NCBI GenBank assembly: GCA_013398175.1 | Contig: VZRZ01001922.1 | Location: 624,140 to 688,139, forward strand | Reading direction: 5' to 3' | DNA length: 64,000 nucleotides | Origin: Climacteris rufus | Lineage: Eukaryota > Chordata > Aves > Passeriformes > Climacteridae | Part shown: one piece after another, positions 13,801-24,800 of the stretch | Numbering within the stretch: the stretch's first letter is position 1 | Layout of the letters: the number at the start of each line of letters is the position of its first letter | The notes under the pieces: generated by a model | The model's database searches: none | Told to the model about the DNA's origin: nothing | What the model saw: the letters and a program-made list of their open reading frames with translations, nothing else | Translations under genes and position numbers: made by a program

Positions 13801-16800
13801 TTGCTTCTGTTTACTGTTGCCTCATTGAGTGAGCAAACACGCCTCTGTAGGATATTTCCTTATCTGCCCTGGATATAGAATGGACACCATTACCTGTAAA
13901 ATCATCATTACTGGCTTGATGCCACTACTAATTGTCTTCATTATAACTAGGGAATCAAGTGTCATCTGTAGGCTGCACTTCAGGCACAAACTCCCATGGT
14001 ACTCATTCCAGAATAAACATGAGTGTCTTATTGATTATATCATTACCAGGATTAGCAAACTTCAGGGAGTCAAACTTCTTACAGCTGTGTGGAGAATAAA
14101 TTTTAAGCCTGACTGCAAAGACAACAAAGGTTGTATTAATTGTCCAGCCTAGAACCACAAAGCTTTATGTAAAACTTCTGAGTGTTAAAATTTAATCAAA
14201 ATCTTAGCTAGTATCTAGCTGATTTTTATCAGGACTAAACTGAATAAACAGAACTACATCACTGGTGTAAATCTAGAAAGAGCAGTAAGAATAGGTACAC
14301 ATCTCTTTCTGGCAGCAGCAAACCTTCTCAGGTTCTTAATTGGTGTAAATCATTGAAGATGACTTTGCATTGGACATGTTCCCTGTTTAAAAGAAACTTC
14401 AAGGAGCAGAATTTACAAAGACTGGAGAAATAAAAGTTAAGATTTAACTGCAGTGGAACAGGTTTAACTTCAAGTAAGGGCTCTAGTTATCTTAGACAAA
14501 TGGATAAAATACCAAAATTTAAAGAGAAACATTAGCAGCTTAATTAAGTACAAGATACTGATTTTTACAAATGTTGTAGTTTTCACTTTATTCTATGTTT
14601 TGTCTTTGAACCAGAGGCAAGTTAGCACTGGCCCATCAAACTGCAGGAGAAATTTAATCAGCACCACTATTATGCAAATAACTTGGCAAGATAAAATGAC
14701 AAATAATATTCTACAAAGCTTGTGCAATTGGTAGTCCCTGGAGCAAATTGCATAACTCCTCACTCCTTGGTGAGGGACACGAAGCTTTTGCAGTTTTTGA
14801 TTGATTGGACTTTTAATAGTCCAAAATTAAACCTTCAAAAGGGGTGTAAGCACATCTGGAAGTGACCCTTACATATGGTGGGAACTGATGCATGGACTGG
14901 ATTTGTCTCTGCAGGACAATTCTTCCTAGATGGCCCTCTTTATTTCAGAGAGTGTTCATTGTGTCTCAAAAGCACGAGGGGTAGGATGAGACTGGGGACT
15001 CACTTTTCCTTGAGTTTGTGCATGCCAGGTGCTCCTCTGAGGAGGGCTCCGAAGTTAACAGCAATGCTCTGCTCTAAAAATGCCATAGCAAGTGTATATA
15101 CTGATATGTGGGAGGGTAGAGCTGTAACCAAAAATAGGAGATCATCTTGGGTAACACCTGGACAATGTAATTATTGGGAAAGAGGAGGAATTTGCAGGCA
15201 GAATGAGAGAGTGAAAAGCTCTAGCTATAATCATCTAGATTTCTCCTGTGGTCTGTTGTTGGATCAGCAGAGAGAGTCTGGTGGAAATGTCTGCATATGT
15301 AGGCCTGTAAATGCTATATGTAGACCTGGAAAACTCTTCTTCCCTGCCCATTCTGCCCCAGAAACAGGTGGGAGCTTTCTTAATCTTTCCTCTGTAAGGT
15401 GTAACTTTTGATCTGTACCTGATAGGTCAATTGGGTTCCAGTAAGATGATTTTAAGTTTGCTGTTCATATCCTATTGACTTCAGGTCAACAGTAGGAGGA
15501 TACAAAAGGAATATGTTGTAAATGGGATGTCTTTGTTGGCTTGCCAATTTATAAACAGTTCCTAGGTAATTATGAGTACTTGTATAAACTTTCCAGAATG
15601 ACACTGTTGACAGTACCATTGAATCATTTGAGGCATCCCATTATATAAATGAATCAGAGAAGAAATCTTCTTTGCTTTGTTTCTGGATTGGTCTGTGACG
15701 TGTAGGATGCCACGTCTGCCTTTACGGTTCCTCTGCCACGTCTGTTTCCCAGATAGGCTTTGTCATTGTGGGATTGCATAAATTACTGTGAAAGAGGAAC
15801 GTGCTGTTTCCAAATGCTAATTTCTCCTTGCATCTCCAGTTAAGCTTTGTGGCATCTTTCACTGTGTTCCAGTGGATGTTGAGGTGACACTCCAGTCCCC
15901 TGCTTTCCAGCAGACAGGTGGCCAGTGTGGTTCACTGAGGCTCAGCCTCCCCACCAGTGTTGGACTTGGGCCATCCTGGCAATCCACATACCTCACACAC
16001 ATTCCTTGCAGTGGTGGCTGGGGAGGGTTTGTAGGTGCTGCCTCACTCCTCAACAGGATGGGGCCTCTGTTTGGAGGAGATGGAAATAGGTGTGACAGAA
16101 TAAATAGAGACATACAGAGGGAGGTGTCCAAGCATTCTATCAAGAAGAGATTGCTGTGCCCTTTGAATTCCCACTGCACTGGTTTAAGTGATGCATCTTT
16201 GGTGTGGAGTGGGACAGAAAGGGAAGCTGTAACTGGCAACTTTATTAGAAGAAATTGTCTGGGGCTAGAGAAAACACAGCTAGGTCTAAATTTCTCCTCA
16301 CTAAGGATTGCATGCATACCAGAAAAGTTAGAGGCTGGGCAAAACAGGTACATTTTGGGATTACCTGTCTAGCAGAGCAGTGACCTCAGGCATGGAGTTG
16401 ATAAACCTGTGTAAAAAGCAAGCAACTCATTTAGCGTCTGCTGTTGTTTTATGCCTGAAAACCTTGTTGTCATCAAGCTGCTTGCTTCTAGCAAATAGAA
16501 AAATAATAAACTATTCTGGACTGTAGCCTTTTTTTCTTTAGACTGTTGAGAGGATCTAGGATGGCAAGGAAACCAAAGTTAAGCATTGTTTGTTTGGCAG
16601 AGAGCATCTGGCTTCCTCAGATGAGAGAGCATAGCAGGTGCCTATCTGCACAAGGCGCTCTGTCTCTGCTGCTATTTCTGCCTCTGTCTTTGTCTCTGGA
16701 GCTCTCCACCTTGATTTTGGTCCTGACTTGCTGGGAATGCAGTTGTGATACTTTTGTTAGAGGGTGCCAGATAAGAGGTACCACACAAGGTGAAACGTGC

Positions 16801-19090
16801 CAGTTGCTACAGCTACCGTAGGTGGTGACTGAATTGCAAGAGTGGGGGTACATGGTTTCCACCTGCAGGACACTCAGTCTGGAGGAATCCAGCTGGCTTG
16901 ATCCTGGAATGAACAAATGCAGCTTCAAGGAGAACCCGCTTGTCTGTACCAAGGAGCCATACACTGACCATCCCACTTGGCAGATTGTGGTCTTGTCTGC
17001 AGCCAAGTCTCCTCTACACTGAGCTCAGAAATAAGAAGGGAGGTGCAGAGGAGCACTACACAGCCAAGGATTGAGGTCTGCTGCCTTCACCCTCAAGGAA
17101 GTCAAGAGGGGTAATGAATCCAGTCTTTAATTCAATAGTCCAAGTCTAATGGGGCCTGGGGTGCTACTCTGCCAGATGGACTTACCTGTGGATTCTTCAT
17201 CCTGATGATTCTGTTCTTGGCCAGTTTGCTGGGTTCCTAAGCTGCTTAGGAAATACTACAGGGCTCAGATATTTAGGTTGGGATTGGTCAGGTAAATCCT
17301 TTAAGCTGAACATAGAAGCCTGAATGAGGAATGCTTAGTTGTATGAGAGAAGCTGACTGGGGGCTGTAACTTTTTTTCCTATGGGAAGAAATACTGGCAA
17401 CAGATAGACTTTACTGAGGTTAAAAGCACAGATACAAAGGATGGCTTAAAACATGTTTTCTGGATGATGAAGACTAAGAACAAGAAGAGTAATAAAGGAC
17501 TAATCAGAGTATGGGCAATGGATAGGTGCTGAATAGGTAACTTGGAACAGGTTCACATTGCACCAAATGGTTATACTTGAAATGAGGAAGTTATTTGGCC
17601 TGAAGTTACCAGCTGAGGAAAAAAGTGCAGAGAATCTCTCAAAATCCTGTTTGTGTTAGGGACACTTCTTATATAAAAAAGGTCTTTATTTCCTTAATGG
17701 AAGAGGAATCATCTGACAATGACAGAATGGAAGTTAATTCTGGTGAGTGTAGTCACGAGCAGGAGTGAGAGAAAACAGCAGAATCAGATGTCTGAATAAG
17801 ATATTAAATGTATGTGTCTGGTTACTCATGTACTCCTACTTAGGTGTTTAAGTACTTGTTGAAAGTGCTGATCAAATACCTGTTTGTGGAGTCAATCTTG
17901 TTTTTGTAGGTCCACAACAGATCTAAGTACATGTGTTTGCACCATGTTTTTAGCCTATCTGGGCAGGTTTTGGCTGTTGTTAAATTGCCTTAAGAATACC
18001 CAGCAGTAATCAAAAGGGCAAGGAAATTTTTGTTGATGAAATGTGAACAGTGAGATGCACCAGCAAAAGACTCCCACAGCACCATGAAGAGCACAAGTTT
18101 TGAAAAAGTCTAATAGGCATCGTTGTTTTTAACATGGTCCTTTTGAAACACAGCCCAGTAGAAGGAAATTAAAGTCACGGTCTTAAGACAATTATTAGGG
18201 AGGAGAGAGACTAAAAGCTGAAGGAGATGAGGAATGAAAAAAAAATTAAGATCCATCTATCCCAGCCTTTCCTTTCTTGCATCCAGAAGTTCTGTGGAGC
18301 TAGATGTTGAACTCAAAATACCTGGTCATAATCATAGATGAGATGTCTGACTGTGTGAACACTGTGACCCATGCTTGGCTTAGTCTGTGAACATATTTGC
18401 ACAGACAGTCTCCTGTTCAACTTGGGTGCATTCAACTCAGTGAAGTGCTGCCTCCACGAGTGCTGTAAAATCAGTTTCCCTCTTGTGGAGCTGCTTAGCC
18501 CAGGCTGAATGCCATGATACTTTAGAGAAAGCTTAAAATACATATTATGTATAAGTAGCCTCTGACATCTCAGTTGAAAACAGGCTCTAGACCTGTCTTA
18601 ACATCATAATTCACTTGGTACCTCTCCATCAGAGTGCTGAGATATTTTCAGAGAATGCTGCCTGCCTGTGCTTTTCCAAGTATGGGTTTTGCCCCATTAA
18701 AGTAGGTGTCATCTGGAGTGAGTTCTCCTTTTCCTTGAGGAAAGGGAATTCCAATGCATTGCCATAACTTGGCAACCAGGTCATCATTCTGACTCTCACT
18801 TTTGTACCTCAAAGATGCTTGTTTAAAATACTGAGCGAGATGTGGGATAAACAGATCAACAGTTTAATAACTCTGGTGTGTGCAGTGATCTTGATACATA
18901 CTTTACATGGAAAGGCTAAAAGAAAAAGAAATGCTAAATTTGGTCTTGAATTTTTCATTGGGAATCAGTGAAGAGGCTTATAAAGTCTCACCAAGCAATT
19001 GTGACAAGAGTTTGCTTTCTCCCGGCAAGGAAAAGAATACTCTCAATTGCATGATGATAGTCAAATGATTGAATAGCACACATATTCTCT
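10801..19090. other. Intergenic, no gene recognised
   Basis: Apart from the 178-codon frame at 14875 and a stretch open on both strands at about 15859-16372 (166 codons + / 164 codons -), I see nothing but chance frames. No CR1 or other known repeat was identified. Confidence 0.5.
14875..15411 (+). other. Longest open frame of the upstream region, 178 codons, unrecognised
   Basis: An ATG-to-stop frame with nine or so Cys and a C-terminal stretch CICRPVNAICRPGK, but no signal peptide and no family I know. The DNA around it is not CpG-rich, and there is no obvious promoter or poly(A) signal pair. Long chance frames are expected in 30 kb of DNA, so this is listed only as a candidate. Confidence 0.15.
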
Positions 19091-20125
19091 GATAAGGTGA
19101 CCCTCTTAGTGGGTGAGGGAAAAGCTGTGGATGGGTAAAAGAACTGTCAGCATGGCTGGACCTAGAGTGGTGGTGAAAGGAATTAAATCCAGCTGGTGCG
19201 TGGTCACAAGTGGTGTTCCCCAGGGTTCAGCACTGGGGCCAGTCTTATTTAATATCTTTATCAATTATCTGGATGAGGGGATTGAGTGCACCCTCAGTCA
19301 GTTTGCAGATGACACGAAGCTGGGTGGGAGTGTTGATCTGCTGGAAGGTAGGAAGGCTCTACAAAGCGACCTGGACAGGTTGGATCATGAGCTGAGGCCA
19401 GCTGTATAGATTCAGTAAGGTGAACTGCCAGGTCCTGCATTTGGGTCACAAGAACCCCAGACATTGCTACAGGCTGGGGCAGAATAGCTGGAAAGCTGCC
19501 TGGTGAAAAAGGACCTGTGGGTGTTGGTCGATAGTGGCTGAACGGCAGCCGGCAGCGTGGCCAGGAAAGCCAATGGCATTCCTGTGCCAGCCGGACCAGG
19601 GAAGGGATTACTCGGCACCGGTGAGGCCACACCTTGACTCCTGTGCTCAGGTCTGGGCCCTTCACTACAGGAAAGACATTGAGGGGCTGGAGCGAGTCCA
19701 GAGAAGGGCAACGGAGCTGGGGAAGGGGCTGGAGTACAAGTCTTGTGAGGAGCAGCTGAGGGAGCTGGGGATGTTTAGCCTGGAGAAAAGGAGGCTCAGG
19801 GGCCACCTTATTCTCTATGACTACCTGAAAGGAGGCTATAGCAAGATGGAGGTTGGTCTCTTTTCCCGACAAGGGCCAACAGGAAATGGCCTTGAGTTGC
19901 ACCAGGGAGATTTAGATTGGATAAAAAATTTTTTCATGGCAAGGGTTGTCAAGTCTGGAACATTGCCCAGAGAGGTGGTTGGGTCACCACCCCTGCAGGT
20001 ATTTAAAAGATGTGTAAATGTGGCACTCAGGGACATGGTTTAGTGGCGGACTTGGGACTGCTGGGTTAACAGCTGGACTTGATCTTAGAAGTCTTTTCCA
20101 ACCTAAACAATACTATGATTTTGTA
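19091..20125 (+). repeat. CR1 LINE, 5'-truncated, internally deleted, with reverse transcriptase remnant
   Basis: Contains the CR1 ORF2 reverse-transcriptase core: GVPQGSALGPVLFNIFINYL and then FADDTKLGGSVDLL around 19210-19345. Next comes the C-terminal region (YRKDIEGLERVQRRATEL; LRELGMFSLEKRRLRG), and the element ends at the CR1 tail ttttccaacctaaacaatactatgatt. Relative to the CR1 consensus as I recall it, more than 100 bp is missing at about 19133 (gctgtggatg joined to ggtaaaag), and a smaller gap lies near 19540-19600. A stop after the RT block separates the two open stretches, so it is dead. It lies about 10 kb upstream of XDH. Confidence 0.93.
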
Positions 20126-20309
20126 GTTGTAATCAGTCAGTCACAATTGTTTGGAAACTTCTTGTGTTGTGGGGAGCATGTGCAGAAGTTTGCAGTATCA
20201 ATGCATCAGGAACAATTTGTTGAATTTATTTGTGAAGGTTTTTTTTTAAATAGAAAGCTTACAGGAAAACTGTCATCTTCTTGCCAAAACATAAATTGAA
20301 GGGAAAAAT

Positions 20310-20328
20310 TATATATATATATATATAT
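20310..20328 (+). repeat. (TA)n microsatellite
   Basis: About nine TA units, about 185 bp downstream of the end of the CR1 element at 20125. Confidence 0.95.
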
Positions 20329-21545
20329 CATCGGTTTATCCTAGTTTATCTAGATTGTCAGATTTTGTATCCTTTTCAGCTTTTTCAATGGAATAATAGA
20401 ATAAACAACTACTGTTTTGTTGTCTTTTTTTGTTGAAGTTCAATATTAGTAATGCTGTAAGGCAGAATATCAATGAGTAATTTAAAAAATGTTATTCTTT
20501 TCTTCCATTGTAGAAGTTCCATATTTTAAATCAGATTTACCTTATGCTATATCTGTTTTCCCCATGTTTTCCATTTCATGTATAAAAAGTAGGAGGCCCA
20601 TCAGCTTCCTGGGGTGTATTCTGGGTGTCCCAATGTAACATGTCTCAATTGCATAAATGGATTTTGTAATCTTTGCTCTGTTGCTTGCACAATGTGGGTT
20701 AAGTTAATTATTTATAACTTGTCAGGGCAGCTATTGGTGTCCTGTGCAATGCAGGAGAAGTTGTACTAAACAGGAAACCATCTTACTATGCCTCGTCAGT
20801 CTGGGTAGGGCCAGAAAACTCTTTAACTGATGGATGAAATAAATTACTGATTGTTTTTTTTTTCCCCCAGAGAAAAGAATCTGTTTTATTTGCCCCATCA
20901 AATAATTTTCTTTGCTCACTAATATTTTTTTAAACTTTCCTTTAAAAATATGTCTGTTATCCCTAGCCACTCCTTTCTCTAGCATTGGTTGTTTTAGCTT
21001 TTGGTGATGGTGTTGCCTACATGTCTCTCTCATGGCCCTTCTAGGAAGAACAGGTGGTCCCAGGCCATCTCAAGTTGGAAAGAGCAGGTACTACATGACG
21101 TGCCACAGGCTCAGGTAGGGTCAGGGGCCACCAAGGTTCCACAGAGTGTTTGTTCTTGCTCACCATGATCATTTATACAAGCAGTGAGATGTCTGGGGGT
21201 GTTGTGCAGATCCTGTTTCTTCTTTTAATGTCTGCTTGTGAGAAGGTTCACTGCATTTAAGCTGGTCTCCACCAAGTCTTAGCTGGGAGTAGGTGATGGT
21301 AATTCACATCCCACTGCTGGTGTCCTGCTGGAGGCTGTGGAGTGACCAGAGCAGGGCAGGCAGGAGAAGTACCCTGCTGGTGCCCTGCTGGCTATCCCTG
21401 CCTGCCTTGCTGGGAACAGGGCCCAGGCACTGTCTGCCAGGCCTTTCACCTTCCCTTCAGTCCAGCCGCTGACCTCTCCAGCTGACCAGCTCTGGGATCC
21501 GCTCCCTCTCCTCACCCAATAGGGGCCTGCTTTTTGTTAAGTTGC
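20329..21545. other. Intergenic, GC-rich toward its right end
   Basis: The first 700 bp are AT-rich with nothing recognised. From about 21280 to 21530 the sequence becomes GC-rich but CpG-poor, directly before the putative signal-peptide exon, which is compatible with a weak promoter. Confidence 0.4.
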
Positions 21546-21555
21546 TGCTGAGTCA
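21546..21555 (+). promoter_or_regulatory. Antioxidant/Maf-type element TGCTGAGTCA
   Basis: An exact NF-E2/Maf recognition core (TGCTGAGTCA) 30 bp before the ATG of the putative signal-peptide exon, with an inverted-CCAAT-like cccaatagg about 30 bp further upstream. A ten-base match in 64 kb can arise by chance, so the support is mainly its position. Confidence 0.25.
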
Positions 21556-21584
21556 GGCTTTTCACAAATCAGCAGACCCTGACC

Positions 21585-21665
21585 ATGAAAGTTCTAAAAT
21601 TTTTTTGCCTTTTGTTTATCCTGAACATTGTGTCACCTTGCATCCAAGCTTCCCCTGACGTCAAT
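21585..21665 (+). CDS. Possible signal-peptide exon of a small secreted protein
   Basis: ATG at 21585 starts MKVLKFFCLLFILNIVSPCI followed by QASPDVN: a short basic N-region, a hydrophobic core and a plausible cleavage after IQA. Two donors follow: gtaggt at 21666 (phase 0) and gtaagg at 21670. A possible second exon at 21870-21899 (after tttttttccctgctag, before gtgagt) adds IDLPEIQERD in phase 0. Alternatively the frame reads on unspliced to 21851 and ends in a hydrophobic tail (WWLLNSLYVYFLLVVLL). Defensin-type genes have such first exons, but I found no six-Cys exon downstream. The family is unknown. Confidence 0.25.
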
Positions 21666-21899
21666 GTAGGTAAGGGATCAGGGATGACTATGTTTTTTTT
21701 CTTACAAGATGTGAACACTGGTCAGGTGAGGGGACCTGAGAAACTGAAAGCATGGGAAAATGTAAAATCCAAGAGGTCATCAATAGTGCCCCAAAACTGG
21801 TGGTTACTTAATTCTCTCTATGTGTATTTTTTATTAGTTGTTTTATTGTAATCTTTTTTTCCCTGCTAGATAGATCTTCCTGAGATACAAGAAAGAGAT

Positions 21900-24800
21900 G
21901 TGAGTAGCTGCAAATGGAACCATTCCATTTATATCTTAGGACACTGAAGCATTACTTGAGTTGAGGATCTGTACTCACTCAAATAAGACATAACAGGTGT
22001 ATTTGACTTGTGATAACAAAATATGCTTTGAACACTCTAAACTCTCCTGCCCTTGGAAATTACTGGATTATGCATTGTGGAATAAGCTACTTTATAGTTG
22101 TTTCTTATTCCAGAAAGTGAAACAAAGCACTCTACCAGGAAAATTGGTAGTATTTTGTTGTTCTTCAAGCTTATGTTGTTTTCATGCCTCTCAGGTCAGT
22201 GTGGAAAAACAATCTAATGTGTTTACTTTGGCTTTGCATCATTTTTTCTGGGGCATCAGTCCTGGGGACTGTAAACAAAGTGATGATATGTACATGTTAT
22301 GTTTCAGTCAATAGGGTACAGGTACTGGGTTCAGATTCTAGTCTCAGTGAAAACAGTGGGTGGTTTCTCACTAGGTGGAATTATTCAGAAAGCATTTGAT
22401 GTTTATTTAACTTCTCTCCCACTGCGTGTAGTGAGAAGGGAGTTCAGTACTGAGTACTCTTGAACATTTCACCCTTGGTGTCATCACTGTTTGTCCTGCT
22501 GTTTGGTCAGGTTGTCCAGCTTTTGTACTGCAGTAATTTCTTTTCTAAGATGAAACTAGCTTTTTTATCCACATGGAATTGAGAAGTGTAATGTGTAAAA
22601 AGGCTGGTTTTCTAAGAATTTTCCTTGTGTAAGAACGGCTTGGTACACTTTAAAGATTATAAAAGGTAGATATAAAATAACATGACCTTTTTTTAGTCCT
22701 AATATTGGTTCTATTCATAAAAAAAGTTGATACTACTCAATACATGACTTCAACAGATGGATCAAAGTGGGGGTTTAAAGGCCAGCTTGGTTAAGGTCTG
22801 CATTTTGTAAAGGAAGAGGCAAGTATAAGAAATGGAACCCGCCTTTGAAGGGTAAAAGCTTCTGGAACAGTGTCTAGTGAAAAACCGTCTATTATCACTT
22901 TTTGTTCTTTCTAAGGTAATAGTCATCACATCTCTCACTGGCTGCCACTCCTTGATCTTATGAGTCTTCTGTTAGTTTGTGGTTTTTCCCCTCCTCTGTA
23001 GCTGCTCTGTGTAAAGTGGAAGTGGTAGAGCAGAGAATAAGGGACTGGGGACTTGTTCCTCATCTTTGCTCACTATCACTGTAAAAGGGGCTGACAGAAA
23101 CAACCTTCTGAACTAAGGAGATTAAATGGAAACAAGTAAAATATATGAACACCTGCAAACAGTTGCTGACCAGTGCAACAGATCTATTCACTAAAATGAA
23201 AGTCTGATCTTCTGCCATGCACGGCTGTGATATAGGATCATGTGATGATGGTAAAGAAAAAGGGGTATTACAGATGACAACTGAAGTTCCTTAGCATCTG
23301 AGTACTTGATATCAATAGCTTGGTGTAAATGATGCTGGAATCCTGGTGGTTCTTTTTGTGCTATGTCAGCTCTCAGTGCTGGTCACTGTTTGCATCTTTG
23401 TGCTTAACATTCTGTAAGACACAGAATATGCAGGAGGCTGAATGTTGCAGGCTCTACACTAGTCCCTTCTAGAAGCTTTTATCTGCTGCAGTAATTATCA
23501 CCATAAAAATAGTAAGAAAAGAACTAGGTCTTTGCTCTGGGCTGTCTGAACCTAGTTTTTTTTCTTCTGAAGCTTTTGTTGTTGATCACAAGCTTTATTA
23601 CACAGAAATTGAAATATCTCCCTCATATCTCAAGTATTCTGTTGTGGTGATAAACACAAAAATGTTATAGCACCACTGCTGCAGCTTCTCTGGGGCAGAA
23701 ATGCTTTTATGCATGTAATCCAATTAGGATTGGAACTATTATGGTCTTCAAGGGGAGATGGATTTCAAGTTCTGAACTTCACTGTGTTTTTGTTTATATG
23801 CAATAGCTTATACTTTGTTCAAAGGAATAAAACCCTTTTTTGGTGTGGTATTTAATAAAGTGAGTAATTTTGTCTCCTTTAACCACTTAACTTGAGTTGC
23901 TTTTCTAGCTGATTTATTTCCTGGAAGGATCACTGAAGAATGATTGCAAAGAAATCACGTGTTTGCTCAGCAGAAGCCAGACAGGTGTGATTGTACATTG
24001 CTGTATTGTTATCAATAAGGATAACAGAGCAGGAAACAACTAGCAGTGTGCTATTGATTTCTGCAATCCCAGCCTTGTTAACTGTTAGAACTGTCTTGAC
24101 TAAAACAACTTTGACAATGTCTATATGCAGACATCTTTATCTTACTCCTTTGCCATTTTTCTCAAGTATTTTTCTAAGCTGTTTGGTTAAGGCCCATCTT
24201 ATCTTAACTAAACAAGGTTGTTAATCATGTGTACATCAAAAAACATAATCAGCATTTTCCAGAAAGTACAGGTATATCTGTACCCTAGTTAGGTGTCTTC
24301 ATTAGTCATGCTGGGTATTTTGTTGCAACAGCCTGTAATTAATTTGTCAGTAAATATCAAAACCTCACAGTGCCTGCTTGAATCCTGCAAACTAACCTCC
24401 TGCTAAACCATGAAAACTATCAGCTCTACCTTTTGTTCTCAGATATAATAATATAGGCTATAAAATGACAGTGGAGGAAACAATTTTTATGAGCAAAGGA
24501 AGCCACTCCAATTCAGAAGGGAGATGAAAACTTTGTGATATTTGTCATCAGGTGGTACAAAGGGCAATCATTGTAAAGGATCAGAAATGTTTGGGATTTG
24601 CAAGTTCATCATGCAAATATTTGAAGAAGCACAATGGAAGTAATACATTAATTTCTCTTTTAACTGGTTTCCAATGGAATTCTTGAAAAGTGAAAGTAAC
24701 TTGTGCTTCATGAATTTGAATGCTTCAGGAATGATAGTGTAAGATTTCTGCTCTTTAAATGATCATACTTGGTCATAAAACCTATCACTGAAAATGATGA

